From NCBI RefSeq assembly GCF_030269325.1, contig NZ_BSTD01000002.1:744001-808000 (forward strand): DNA of 64,000 nucleotides, read 5' to 3'. Made by a program: the position numbers and the translations under genes. Position 1 is the stretch's first letter. Each line of letters begins with the position of its first letter. This stretch comes from Amycolatopsis sp. NBRC 101858. GTDB taxonomy: Bacteria; Actinomycetota; Actinomycetes; Mycobacteriales; Pseudonocardiaceae. Shown here piece after piece: positions 19,691-28,311 of the stretch. The notes beneath the pieces were generated by a model. It was not told where the DNA came from. It worked only from the letters and a program-made list of their open reading frames with translations, and did not search any database.

Positions 19691-20551
19691 GTGGACTACG
19701 GAATCGTGCTGTTCACCAGCGACCGAGGCATCACCCCGGCTTCCGCGGCGCGCGCGGCGGAAGCTGCCGGGTTCGCCACCTTCTACGTACCCGAGCACAC
19801 TCACATCCCGGTCAAGCGCGAGTCGCCGCACCCGCGCACGGGTGACGCGTCCCTGCCCGACGACCGCTACAGCCGCACCCTCGACCCGTGGGTGGCGCTG
19901 GCGACGGCCGCGGCGGTGACGTCGCGGATCCGGCTGTCCACCGCGGTGGCCCTCCCGGTGGAGAGCGACCCGATCACGCTCGCCAAGACGATCGCGAGCC
20001 TGGACCACCTGTCCGGCGGCCGCGTGACGCTCGGCACGGGCTTCGGCTGGAACGTCGACGAGCTGACCGACCACGGCGTCCCCGGCAACCGCCGCCGCAC
20101 GGCGCTGCGCGAGTACCTCGAAGCGATGAATGCACTGTGGACGTCCGAAGAGGCTTCGTACGACGGGGAGTTCGTGTCGTTCGGGCCGAGCTGGGCGTGG
20201 CCGAAGCCGATCCAGGCCCACATCCCGGTGCTGCTCGGCGCGGGCCCGACGGAGAAGACGTTCCGCTGGATAGCCCGCCACGCGGACGGCTGGATCACCA
20301 CCCCGGCGGACACGGACCTGGACGGGCACGTGGCGCTGCTGAAGGAGATCTGGGCCGCCGAGGGACGTTCGGGGGCACCGCAGATCTGCGCCCTCGGCGA
20401 GCGGCCCGACCCGGAACGGCTGGCACACCTGGATTCCCTCGGCGTGACCGAGACGATCTTCGGGTTGCCGGACCGGTCGCCGGAGGAGGTCGAAGCCTGG
20501 GTCGGCCGGCTGGCCGGCAAGCTCGGGATGGCGGTCTCCCCCGCCGTCTGA
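19691..20551 (+). CDS. LLM-class F420-dependent oxidoreductase
   Basis: 286 residues, luciferase-like TIM barrel. Diagnostic stretches are DPWVALATAAAVTSRIRL, TLAKTIASLDHLSGGRVTLG and GFGWNVDE, typical of the F420-dependent LLM group of actinobacteria, which reduces or oxidises small molecules with coenzyme F420. The GTG at 19691 follows the KstR-like site by 13 bases. The substrate is unknown; if the operator is real, a role in steroid side-chain or ring breakdown is likely. It is followed, convergently, by the Eis-type gene with a gap of four bases. Confidence 0.88.
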   Translation: MDYGIVLFTSDRGITPASAARAAEAAGFATFYVPEHTHIPVKRESPHPRTGDASLPDDRYSRTLDPWVALATAAAVTSRIRLSTAVALPVESDPITLAKTIASLDHLSGGRVTLGTGFGWNVDELTDHGVPGNRRRTALREYLEAMNALWTSEEASYDGEFVSFGPSWAWPKPIQAHIPVLLGAGPTEKTFRWIARHADGWITTPADTDLDGHVALLKEIWAAEGRSGAPQICALGERPDPERLAHLDSLGVTETIFGLPDRSPEEVEAWVGRLAGKLGMAVSPAV

Positions 20552-20555
20552 CCCG

Positions 20556-21764
20556 TCAGAACCAGTGCAGGCAGTGCGGCTCCCGCTCCGCGCGGAACAT
20601 CGCGTCGGCGAGCGGGACCACCGCCGGGTGATGGGCTCGGATGTGTCCCGCTCGCACCAGCGTGCTCGGGGCCGTGCCGCCGAGGTACACCGAACCCAGG
20701 TCGCTCACGTCCAGGGACAGGTCCGGGTCCCGGTCCGTCGGGACGCACTCGGCCTTGCCGTCGCGGACCGTCAGCAGGTGGCGGCCACGCTCGCCGGCGA
20801 ACGGGTCGTCGACTTCGAGGACGAGCTCGCCGTCGGTCAGCCAGCCGCGGGCCGTCAGCGCCCGCGGGACGTCCAGGATCCGCACCCAGAGCCAGTCCGT
20901 CTCGTCGCTCGGCCGCGCCGCGCGGAGGTCGGCGAGCTGCCACCGCAGCGGGTGCCCGGGCGGGCACTGGCGGAACACGACCTCGGTCGCCAGGTCGTGG
21001 CCGAGCAGGAACCGCGCCAACTCCGAGACGACCGCGTCGTCGGCCGCGATCGTCTCGTCGACCGCCATCGTGCCGTTGCCTTCGATGACGTAGGTCGCGT
21101 ACCCGTCCGGGACGCCGCCCGCGTCGCGGTGGACGGCGACGTAGCGCGACGCCGGGGACACCGGTGGCCGCCCCGCGCCGCGGGCCCACCAGTGGCGCGG
21201 CCGGGACAGCGCGCCCGGCCGGGTCCGGCGGTAGCGGTCGTAGACGTCCTCCAGGACCTCGGTGCACTCGGCGCGGCGCAGCACCTCGATCGAGCCGGGC
21301 ACCGGGACGGCCCCGCCCCGCGGGACGGCGAAGGCGCCCTGATGGCGCGCCACCGTCACCCGGTGCGTGGTGGTCGCCGGCCCGTAGCCGAACCTGCGGT
21401 AGATCACGGCCTCGCTGCACAGCAGCACGGAAAGGAACTCCCCGCGCGCCCGGGCGTCGTCGAGGTGGTGCCGCATCATCGCGGTGAGCACGCCTTGGCG
21501 CCGGTGCGAGGGCAGGACACCGACGGCGGTCACGCCGGAGGCCGGGGTCACCACCGACCCGGGCAGGGTCAGCTCGAAGGAGTACGCGGCGGTGGTGCCG
21601 ACGGGCCGGCCCTCGGCCGTCACCGCGAACAGGGCACGGTCCATTTCCAGGGCCGACCAGACGCGGTCCCGCTCGGCCGGGGGCTCCGGGAAGCGCCCGA
21701 ACGCCGTGAAGAGCGTGTCGAGGAAGACGTCGCGGTCCTGCTCGGTCGTGGGACGGATCTCCAT
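20556..21764 (-). CDS. Eis-type GNAT N-acetyltransferase
   Basis: 402 residues, the same length as the mycobacterial aminoglycoside acetyltransferase Eis. The N-terminal GNAT domain has the acetyl-CoA loop VGVLPSHRRQGVLTAMM; a second degenerate GNAT and a C-terminal SCP2-like domain follow. The chain ends in HWF, and in Eis the carboxylate of a C-terminal phenylalanine acts in catalysis. Members acetylate amines of many substrates, including aminoglycosides; a resistance phenotype cannot be claimed from sequence. The ATG at 21764 lies downstream of GGGAGG. It shares a strong hairpin region with the upstream sugar transporter gene. Confidence 0.85.
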   Translation of the reverse strand: MEIRPTTEQDRDVFLDTLFTAFGRFPEPPAERDRVWSALEMDRALFAVTAEGRPVGTTAAYSFELTLPGSVVTPASGVTAVGVLPSHRRQGVLTAMMRHHLDDARARGEFLSVLLCSEAVIYRRFGYGPATTTHRVTVARHQGAFAVPRGGAVPVPGSIEVLRRAECTEVLEDVYDRYRRTRPGALSRPRHWWARGAGRPPVSPASRYVAVHRDAGGVPDGYATYVIEGNGTMAVDETIAADDAVVSELARFLLGHDLATEVVFRQCPPGHPLRWQLADLRAARPSDETDWLWVRILDVPRALTARGWLTDGELVLEVDDPFAGERGRHLLTVRDGKAECVPTDRDPDLSLDVSDLGSVYLGGTAPSTLVRAGHIRAHHPAVVPLADAMFRAEREPHCLHWF

Positions 21765-21836
21765 CGGCGGCGCTGCCTCCCCGGCTCGTGGTCCGGCCAC
21801 AGTGCCGGGCCGTACCGCAGCCGGGCAAGCGAATAA

Positions 21837-21872
21837 GGCGGCGGGGCCCGGACGAATCCGGGCCCCGCCGCC
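21837..21872 (-). terminator. Strong intrinsic hairpin between transporter and Eis-type gene
   Basis: A perfect 16-bp GC stem (GGCGGCGGGGCCCGGA and its complement) with a CGAA tetraloop begins 14 bases past the transporter stop. There is no T run, as is usual for actinobacterial terminators. It separates the transporter from the downstream acetyltransferase gene on the same strand. Confidence 0.75.
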
Positions 21873-21886
21873 GAGACCCCCCGGGG

Positions 21887-23272
21887 TCAGCTCGTGGCCG
21901 CGACCCCCTGCCGCGCCCGCAGGTCGAGCTCGATCTGCTCCAGCGTGCGTCCCTTCGTCTCCGGCACGAGCCACTTCGTGAGCACGAAGAGCACCACGTT
22001 GATGCCGGCGAACAGGAACATCGAGCCGCCGATGCCGAGCGAACCCACGGCGGAGATGAGCGGGAACACCGCGCTCACGATGCCGGTCGCCGCCCAGAGG
22101 ACGACGCTGCTGACGCCCATCCCGGCCGCGCGGTACTTCAGCGGGAACACCTCGGCCATCATCACCCAGACGACCGCGCCCCAGCCGAGCTCGTAGCCGA
22201 CCAGGTACAGCACCATCATCACCAGCATCAGGATGCCGCGCGTGCTGGTGTCGTGGACGTTCAGCACGACGAGCCCGGCCGCCACCAGCGTGATCACCAT
22301 GATCACGTTGCCGATGAGCAGCAGCGGCTTGCGGCCCCAGCGGTCCACCACGAACACGACCCACGCGGTGAACAGGAACTTCGTGACGCCCAGCAGCACG
22401 CCGGACAGCAGCGCGGCCTGCGTGGCGAACCCGAGGCCGATCAGCATCGTCGGGAAGTACGCGTTGATCGCGTTGACGCCGCTGAACTGCTGGCCGACCG
22501 CGAGCAGGATGGCGACGACCATCATCGGCCGGACGAAGCCCGAGAACAGGTCGCGGAACCGGGGCTTGGCCTCGGTGTCCATCTGGATGACCTCGCGGAT
22601 GGTCGCGATCTCGTCGTCGAGGTTCACGGTGTTGCCGTGCGCGCTCGCCAAGACCCGCCGGGCTTCCTCCTCCTGGCCGTTCTTGAGCAGCCAGCGCGGC
22701 GTCTCGGGCAGGAACGCCAGCCCGACGAGCAGGATCACGGCGGGCACGATCGCGCCGGCGAACATCCAGCGCCACGCGGAGATCGGGCCGAGCCAGTAGC
22801 TGACCAGGAACGCGATCAGGATGCCGAGCACGATGAAGATCTGGTTCAGCGCGCCCATCGCGCCCCGCAACCGGGCGGGCGCCAGTTCGGACAGGTACGT
22901 CGGCACGGTCGACGACGAAAGGCCGATGCCGAGACCGATCACCAATCGCGAAATCACGAGCAGCGCGAACGTCGGCGAGAAACTCGCCGCCAGCGTGCCC
23001 ACGATGACGACCGCCGCGGCGACCATGATGGTGCGCCGCCTGCCGAGTGCTTCGTTGATGCGGCTGGAGAACAGCGCGCCCACGATGGCACCGACCGACA
23101 GGCTGGCGGTGATCACGCCCTTGTCCCAGGCGGTCAGCGACCAGGCTTTCCCGATGAACGGGAGCACCCCGGAGATCACGCCCAGGTCGTAGCCGAACAA
23201 GATGCCGCCGAGCGCGCCGAAGAAGTACAAGGTGGTTCGGCTGATATGCCGCGCCGGGGCTGTCTGCGTCAT
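21887..23272 (-). CDS. Sugar porter, major facilitator superfamily
   Basis: 461 residues with 12 predicted membrane helices. Sugar-porter signatures are present: FGYDLGVISG in helix 1, the RR motif after helix 2 (GRRRTI), and PETPRWLL at the end of helix 6. The C-terminal half carries DRWGRKPLL and ends PETKGRTLEQIE. It probably imports a monosaccharide by proton symport; xylose, glucose and arabinose carriers all belong to this family. It diverges from the GH74 gene of the cellulase locus, with a 344-bp shared region containing a perfect 12-bp palindrome that may be its own operator. Confidence 0.92.
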   Translation of the reverse strand: MTQTAPARHISRTTLYFFGALGGILFGYDLGVISGVLPFIGKAWSLTAWDKGVITASLSVGAIVGALFSSRINEALGRRRTIMVAAAVVIVGTLAASFSPTFALLVISRLVIGLGIGLSSSTVPTYLSELAPARLRGAMGALNQIFIVLGILIAFLVSYWLGPISAWRWMFAGAIVPAVILLVGLAFLPETPRWLLKNGQEEEARRVLASAHGNTVNLDDEIATIREVIQMDTEAKPRFRDLFSGFVRPMMVVAILLAVGQQFSGVNAINAYFPTMLIGLGFATQAALLSGVLLGVTKFLFTAWVVFVVDRWGRKPLLLIGNVIMVITLVAAGLVVLNVHDTSTRGILMLVMMVLYLVGYELGWGAVVWVMMAEVFPLKYRAAGMGVSSVVLWAATGIVSAVFPLISAVGSLGIGGSMFLFAGINVVLFVLTKWLVPETKGRTLEQIELDLRARQGVAATS

Positions 23273-23384
23273 TGCGGGGTCGCCTCTTTCGTAGGTCCAG
23301 TCCAGCCAGCGGCCACCACACTCACACGCCGGAAAAAACCGGGCAAGACAGTCGTTGATAACGATTCAGAAACGTGATCGCCGT

Positions 23385-23396
23385 TCACATATGTGA
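23385..23396. promoter_or_regulatory. Perfect palindrome TCACATATGTGA, possible operator
   Basis: A 12-bp perfect, AT-containing palindrome in a GC-rich genome, about 115 bp upstream of the sugar porter start and 220 bp upstream of the GH74 gene. It fits a dimeric regulator site, for example of the GntR or CRP type. No regulator gene of that type is next to it. The rest of 23273-23539 shows no gene; TCCATTGTGGA at 23499 is one copy of a recurrent palindrome described under findings. Confidence 0.4.
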
Positions 23397-23539
23397 TACT
23401 GCTTGGCGCACAACGTTGCTCCATCCGCCACACCCTCCTTTCCGGCCGCGAATCGGTACACAATGGACACGAGCGGCCGGCTCGGCCGGTTCACGAATTC
23501 CATTGTGGACGGAATTCGCGAGCGAAATCGTCGAAGCGT

Positions 23540-23585
23540 TTGACCTGGTCCGAGCCTTGGTTTACCTTTCCTGGAAGCGCTCCCA
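23540..23585 (+). promoter_or_regulatory. GH74 promoter with CebR/CelR-type operator
   Basis: TTGACC (23540-23545) and TACCTT (23563-23568) are separated by 17 bp and read as -35 and -10. The operator TGGAAGCGCTCCCA (23572-23585) follows at once and covers the expected start of transcription, so a bound repressor would block initiation. It differs from TGGGAGCGCTCCCA by one base. Confidence 0.82.
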
Positions 23586-23616
23586 GCCTCCTGTCGGCAG
23601 ACCTCTGGAGGCAACC

Positions 23617-26328
23617 GTGCGAAGCACACGTTCCCGATCACCGAGACACCTGCTCGCGACCTTGCTGGCCGTCCTGACGCCGGCCGCCGTCGCGGTCACC
23701 GTCGCCGCCGCGCCGGCGTCCCCCGCCGCCGTCGCGGCCACCACGTGGCGCAACGCGGAGATCGGCGGCGGCGGGTTCGTCCCCGGCATCGTCTTCAACC
23801 AGGCCGAACCCGGCCTCGCCTACGCCCGCACCGACATCGGCGGCGCGTACCGCTGGAACACCGCCACCGGGCGCTGGATCCCGCTGCTGGACTCGGTCGG
23901 CTGGACCGACTGGGGCCACAACGGCGTCGTCAGCCTGGCCACCGACCCCGTCGACCCGGACCGGGTCTACGCCGCGGCCGGGATGTACACCAACAGCTGG
24001 GACCCGAACAACGGTGCCGTCCTGCGCTCGGCGGACCGCGGCGCGACGTGGCAGTCCTCGGCGCTGCCGTTCAAGCTCGGCGGCAACATGCCCGGCCGCG
24101 GCATGGGCGAGCGGCTCGCGATCGACCCGAACCGCGACAGCGTCCTCTACCTCGGCGCCCCGAGCGGCAACGGCCTCTGGCGCAGCACGGACTCCGGCGT
24201 CACGTGGGCGAAGGTGACCGCCTTCCCCAACCCGGGGAACTACGCTCCCGACCCGAGCGACCCCTCCGGCTATTCCAGCGACAACGAGGGCGTCACCTGG
24301 GTGACGTTCGACCCGTCGACCGGCACCCGCGGCAGCACCACGCAGACGATCTACGTCGGCGTCGCGGACAAGGCGAACACCGTCTACCGCAGCACCGACG
24401 GCGGCACGACGTGGGCGCGGCCGGCCGGCCAGCCCACCGGGTTCCTGGCGCACAAGGGCGTCCTCGACCCGGTCGGCGGCTACCTCTACCTCGCCACCAG
24501 CGACACCGGCGGGCCCTACGACGGCGCGAAGGGCGACGTCTGGAAGTACGCCACGAAGACCGGCGCGTGGACGCGGATCAGCCCGATCGCCTCCGACAGC
24601 GCCGACGACTACTTCGGCTACAGCGGCCTCACGATCGACCGCCAGCACCCGAACACGCTGATGGTCGCGACGCAGGTGTCGTGGTGGCCGGACGTCATCT
24701 TCTTCCGCAGCACCGACGCCGGTGCCACCTGGACCCGGATCTGGGACTTCACGAGCTACCCGGACCGCTCGCTGCGCTACACCCAGGACATCTCGCCGGT
24801 GCCGTGGCTGACCTTCGGCGTCCAGGCCGCTCCCCCGGTGCCCTCGCCCAAGCTCGGCTGGATGACCGAGTCGGTGGAGATCGACCCGTTCGACTCGAAC
24901 CACCTGCTCTACGGCACCGGCGCGACCATCTACGGCACCTCCGACCTCACGAAGTGGGACAGCGGCGGGAAGATCACGCTCAAGCCGGTCGTCGGCGGCC
25001 TCGAGGAGACCGCCGTGCTGGACCTGATCAGCCCGCCGTCGGGCGCGCCGCTGCTCTCCGGGCTCGGCGACATCGGCGGGTTCCGCCACGACAGCCTCGA
25101 CGCCGTTCCCTCGACGATGTTCACCTCGCCGGTCTTCACGACGACGACCAGCCTGGACTACGCCGAGCTGAACCCGGCGACGATCGTCCGCACCGGCACG
25201 CTCGACCGGACCGCCCGGCCGAACGACAACCGGATCGCGTTCTCCACCGACGGCGGCAAGAACTGGTTCCAGGGTGCCGAACCGGGCGGCGGCGCGAGCG
25301 GCGGGACGGTGGCCGCGGCCGCCGACGGCAGCCGGTTCGTGTGGAGCCCGGACGGCTCGGGTGTCGGCTACTCCGTCGGTTTCGGGTCGTCGTGGACGGC
25401 GTCGGCGGGCATTCCCGCGGGTGCGGTGGTCGAGGCCGACCGCGTGGACCCGAAGCGCTTCTACGGCTTCGCCGCGGGCCGGTTCTACGTCAGCACCGAC
25501 GGCGGTGCGACGTTCACCGCGACCGCGGCGACCGGCCTGCCCAGCGGGTCGGCGCACTTCAAGGCGATGACCGGCGTGACCGGCGACGTCTGGCTGGCCG
25601 GCGGCTCCGGCTCGACCTACGGTCTGTGGCACTCGACCGACTCCGGAGCGTCCTTCACGAAACTGAGCGCGGTCACCGAAGCCGACAACATCGGGTTCGG
25701 CAAAGCCGCTCCCGGCCGGACGTATGCGGCGTTATACACCATTGCGAAGATCGGCGGGGTGCGCGGGATCTTCCGGTCGGATGACGCGGGGGCGTCGTGG
25801 ACGCGGATCAACGACGACCGGCACCAGTACGGCAACATCGGGGCGGCGCTGAGCGGGGATCCGCGGGTGTACGGCCGGGTGTACGTGGGGACGAACGGGC
25901 GGGGCGTGATCGTGGGCGAGTCCGGCGGTGACCAGCCGCCGCCCACGACGACGACCACCACGACCACGTCGCCTCCCCCGACGACCACGACCACTCCGGT
26001 GCCGTCTTCGTCGTGCACCGCGGCCTACACGGTCACGAACCAGTGGCAGGGCGGTTTCCAGGCCGGGGTGAAGGTCGGGAACACCGGGACCGCGCCGGTG
26101 AACGGGTGGACGGTCACCTGGTCCTTCGCCGACGGGCAGCGCGTGACGCAGGCGTGGAACGCGCAGGTGACCCAGACGGGCGCGGCGGTGTCGGCGGCCG
26201 ACGCCGGCTGGAACAAGACGATCGCGGTGGGCGGCTACGCCGAGTTCGGCTTCACCGGCACGTCCGGCACCACCAACACGAAGCCCGCCACGGTCAGCCT
26301 CAACGGCAGGGCCTGCACCACTACCTGA
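23617..26328 (+). CDS. Secreted GH74 xyloglucanase with C-terminal CBM2
   Basis: 903 residues. A signal peptide of about 45 residues is followed by the two seven-bladed propellers of glycoside hydrolase family 74 (about 48-765). These include YARTDIGGAYRW (Asp about 73, a likely catalytic acid) and repeated STDGG(A/T)TW blade motifs. A Pro/Thr linker (about 770-795) leads to a family 2 cellulose-binding module with its flanking cysteines (SCTAAYTV ... GRACTTT). It should cut the glucan backbone of xyloglucan outside the cell. The GTG at 23617 was chosen because TGGAGG lies five bases upstream. It is controlled by the operator at 23572 and ends at a bidirectional terminator. Confidence 0.95.
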   Translation: MRSTRSRSPRHLLATLLAVLTPAAVAVTVAAAPASPAAVAATTWRNAEIGGGGFVPGIVFNQAEPGLAYARTDIGGAYRWNTATGRWIPLLDSVGWTDWGHNGVVSLATDPVDPDRVYAAAGMYTNSWDPNNGAVLRSADRGATWQSSALPFKLGGNMPGRGMGERLAIDPNRDSVLYLGAPSGNGLWRSTDSGVTWAKVTAFPNPGNYAPDPSDPSGYSSDNEGVTWVTFDPSTGTRGSTTQTIYVGVADKANTVYRSTDGGTTWARPAGQPTGFLAHKGVLDPVGGYLYLATSDTGGPYDGAKGDVWKYATKTGAWTRISPIASDSADDYFGYSGLTIDRQHPNTLMVATQVSWWPDVIFFRSTDAGATWTRIWDFTSYPDRSLRYTQDISPVPWLTFGVQAAPPVPSPKLGWMTESVEIDPFDSNHLLYGTGATIYGTSDLTKWDSGGKITLKPVVGGLEETAVLDLISPPSGAPLLSGLGDIGGFRHDSLDAVPSTMFTSPVFTTTTSLDYAELNPATIVRTGTLDRTARPNDNRIAFSTDGGKNWFQGAEPGGGASGGTVAAAADGSRFVWSPDGSGVGYSVGFGSSWTASAGIPAGAVVEADRVDPKRFYGFAAGRFYVSTDGGATFTATAATGLPSGSAHFKAMTGVTGDVWLAGGSGSTYGLWHSTDSGASFTKLSAVTEADNIGFGKAAPGRTYAALYTIAKIGGVRGIFRSDDAGASWTRINDDRHQYGNIGAALSGDPRVYGRVYVGTNGRGVIVGESGGDQPPPTTTTTTTTSPPPTTTTTPVPSSSCTAAYTVTNQWQGGFQAGVKVGNTGTAPVNGWTVTWSFADGQRVTQAWNAQVTQTGAAVSAADAGWNKTIAVGGYAEFGFTGTSGTTNTKPATVSLNGRACTTT

Positions 26329-26343
26329 CGACGAGACGGGAAC

Positions 26344-26369
26344 GGGGCGGCGGAAGCATCCGCCGCCCC
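26344..26369. terminator. Bidirectional hairpin between GH74 and GH5 genes
   Basis: An 11-bp perfect stem (GGGGCGGCGGA and complement) with an AGCA loop sits between the convergent stops at 26328 and 26390, so it can end both transcripts. Confidence 0.75.
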
Positions 26370-26389
26370 GCCCCGCACGGCCGGTCCCG

Positions 26390-27886
26390 TCAGCCGGCCG
26401 CGAGGAAGTGGGCGCGGATGCCCGCGCCGAACGCCGTCGGCGTGCCGTCGTAGGACGTGATCAACGCGGGGCCGGTGCTGCAGTTCCAGGTGTTCCAGGT
26501 CCAGCCGAGGTAGGACGCCTGGTGCCGGTCGAGCCAGTCCATCAGGCCGGTGACGTACCCGCTCGCGCAGTCGTTCTCGCCGATCTCCCCGGCCACCAGC
26601 GGCACCGCCGCGGCGACCGGCGCGAGCTGGCTGTCCCAGCAGGACGACGAACTGCACGTGTTGAAGTTGTACGAGTGCCAGGACGCGACCAGGTTGCCGT
26701 TCGGGTCGCTCGGCTTGTACTGCAGCCAGCCGGTGAGGTCGTTGGAGTAGGCGAGGCCGCCGAGCATGATCACATTGGTGGCGCCGGTCGCGCGCACCGC
26801 GTTGACCAGCGTCTGCATGCCCGCGACCGGGTAGCCGATGCCCGTACAGGCGGAGCCGCCGTCACGCCAGCACGTCCACGCCTGGGCCGAGCCGGACACC
26901 GCGCGGTCGAGGTAGGGCTCGTTGAACAGGTCGAGGATCGTGGCGTCGTCGCCCTTGAACGTGTTCGCGACGGACGTCCACAGGTCCACCGAGTGCTCGG
27001 TGCCGGTCATCGGCTTCTGGCAGGTCGCGTTGACGTCACTGCACGCCGAGGAGTTCCCGGTGTAGACGCCGTGCGTCCAGTGCAGGTCGAGGATCGCGAC
27101 GAGACCGTTCTGGTGCAGCAGGTCCACATAGGACTTGAGGGCCGCGCGGTAGGTGGCGCCGGCGTACCGCGGGTCCACGTTGGACAGCCCCAGCCAGCAA
27201 TCCTCGTTGAAGGGCACGCGCACGACGTTCGCGTGCCAGCTCTTGATCGCGGTGACCGAGGCCGCGTCCATCGGGCCGTCGAAGAGGCCGTTGCCCTGCA
27301 CGCACGCGAACTCGCCGCCGGAGCGGTTCACCCCGCGCAGCGTCACCGGCGTGCCCGCCGGGTCGGCCAGCCGGTTGCCCGAGACGTGCAGCTTGGGCGC
27401 ACCACTCGGCGGCGGCGTTGTGGTGGTGGGTGTGGTGGTCGGAGTCGTCGGCGTGGTGGTCGGCGGCTGCGTGCCGCCGCACGGTTCGCCGTTCACGCTG
27501 AACGACGTCGGCGCCGCGTTGGCCCCGCTGTAGCCGAAGTTCGCGCCCGCGGTGACCGACGCGTTCGGGGCGATCGTGCCGTTCCAGGTCGCCGGGGTGA
27601 GCGTGACGGTCTTGCCGGACTGCGTCCACGTGCCGTTCCAGCCCTGCTGCAGCTGCTGGTTCCCGGTGTAGCTGTAGCTGATCCGCCACCCGGACAGCGG
27701 CGCCGTCCCGAGGTTCTTCAGGCTGAGGTCGGCGGTGAAACCGCTTCCCCAGTCGTTCACGGTGTAGCCGACCTCGCAGGCCGTCGCCGCCGCTGCGGGC
27801 GATGGGGTGCCCAGCGTGAACGCCGTGGTCGCGCCGACGACGGCGAGCGCGCTGAAGGCGCCGAGCAGTGCTGGTCCGGAACGCAT
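26390..27886 (-). CDS. Secreted GH5 cellulase with N-terminal CBM2
   Basis: 498 residues. A signal peptide (about 1-34) precedes a CBM2 (about 36-137, CEVGYTV to EPCGG), a Pro/Thr linker (about 140-165), and a GH5 catalytic barrel. The acid/base is in LFNEPYL (Glu about 323) and the nucleophile in VAGEIGEN (Glu about 434). The expected product is an endo-beta-1,4-glucanase acting on cellulose. A TTG one codon upstream is ignored in favour of ATG 27886 with GGGAG spaced six bases. It is divergent from the Cip1-like gene and has its own operator-promoter at 27918-27970. Confidence 0.94.
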   Translation of the reverse strand: MRSGPALLGAFSALAVVGATTAFTLGTPSPAAAATACEVGYTVNDWGSGFTADLSLKNLGTAPLSGWRISYSYTGNQQLQQGWNGTWTQSGKTVTLTPATWNGTIAPNASVTAGANFGYSGANAAPTSFSVNGEPCGGTQPPTTTPTTPTTTPTTTTPPPSGAPKLHVSGNRLADPAGTPVTLRGVNRSGGEFACVQGNGLFDGPMDAASVTAIKSWHANVVRVPFNEDCWLGLSNVDPRYAGATYRAALKSYVDLLHQNGLVAILDLHWTHGVYTGNSSACSDVNATCQKPMTGTEHSVDLWTSVANTFKGDDATILDLFNEPYLDRAVSGSAQAWTCWRDGGSACTGIGYPVAGMQTLVNAVRATGATNVIMLGGLAYSNDLTGWLQYKPSDPNGNLVASWHSYNFNTCSSSSCWDSQLAPVAAAVPLVAGEIGENDCASGYVTGLMDWLDRHQASYLGWTWNTWNCSTGPALITSYDGTPTAFGAGIRAHFLAAG

Positions 27887-27917
27887 CAATCACTCCCTCG
27901 GGACAGAACGGAAACCG

Positions 27918-27970
27918 TGAGAGCGCTCCCAGCAGCGCTGGACAGTACCCGGCCTTCTCAGCCGCTGTAA
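27918..27970 (-). promoter_or_regulatory. GH5 promoter with CebR/CelR-type operator
   Basis: On the minus strand TTACAG (27965-27970) and TACTGT (27942-27947) are 17 bp apart as -35 and -10, and the operator TGGGAGCGCTCTCA lies just downstream (27918-27931). The half site nearest the promoter is perfect. The rest of the 425-bp gap between the GH5 and Cip1-like genes, apart from the second promoter at 28171-28222, shows no gene. Confidence 0.8.
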
Positions 27971-28170
27971 ACCCCGCCGCGATCTTCGGCAAGGATTCCC
28001 GGAATCCACTCCAACGGCCGCATCCGGCGACGCCGGCCGGTGGCGCAGCGCTACCACGGGATGCTTTGCCTCCCAACGGCTTCGACCGTTCAGGAGCGTT
28101 CAGTTGCCGCCAGGCCCGGCGAGGGCACCCGAAAACGGACCACCGGATCGGCTCGCGTCCGGGTCGCGCT

Positions 28171-28222
28171 TTACAACGACGACACGCGGGGGTTACCTTT
28201 CCGGCGGCTGGAAGCGCTCCCA
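28171..28222 (+). promoter_or_regulatory. Cip1-like gene promoter with CebR/CelR-type operator
   Basis: TTACAA (28171-28176), 17 bp, TACCTT (28194-28199), then TGGAAGCGCTCCCA (28209-28222). The -10 hexamer and operator are the same as at the GH74 promoter, suggesting a common expression level and control. The start codon is about 90 bases further on. Confidence 0.8.
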
Positions 28223-28311
28223 TGCCAGGTCGCCTCATCCGAACGCGGCCACCACCCAGGGGCGCCGTGGCGTGAGCCGCGGCGCCCCTGTCCGCGTCCC
28301 GGGAGGCCCCG

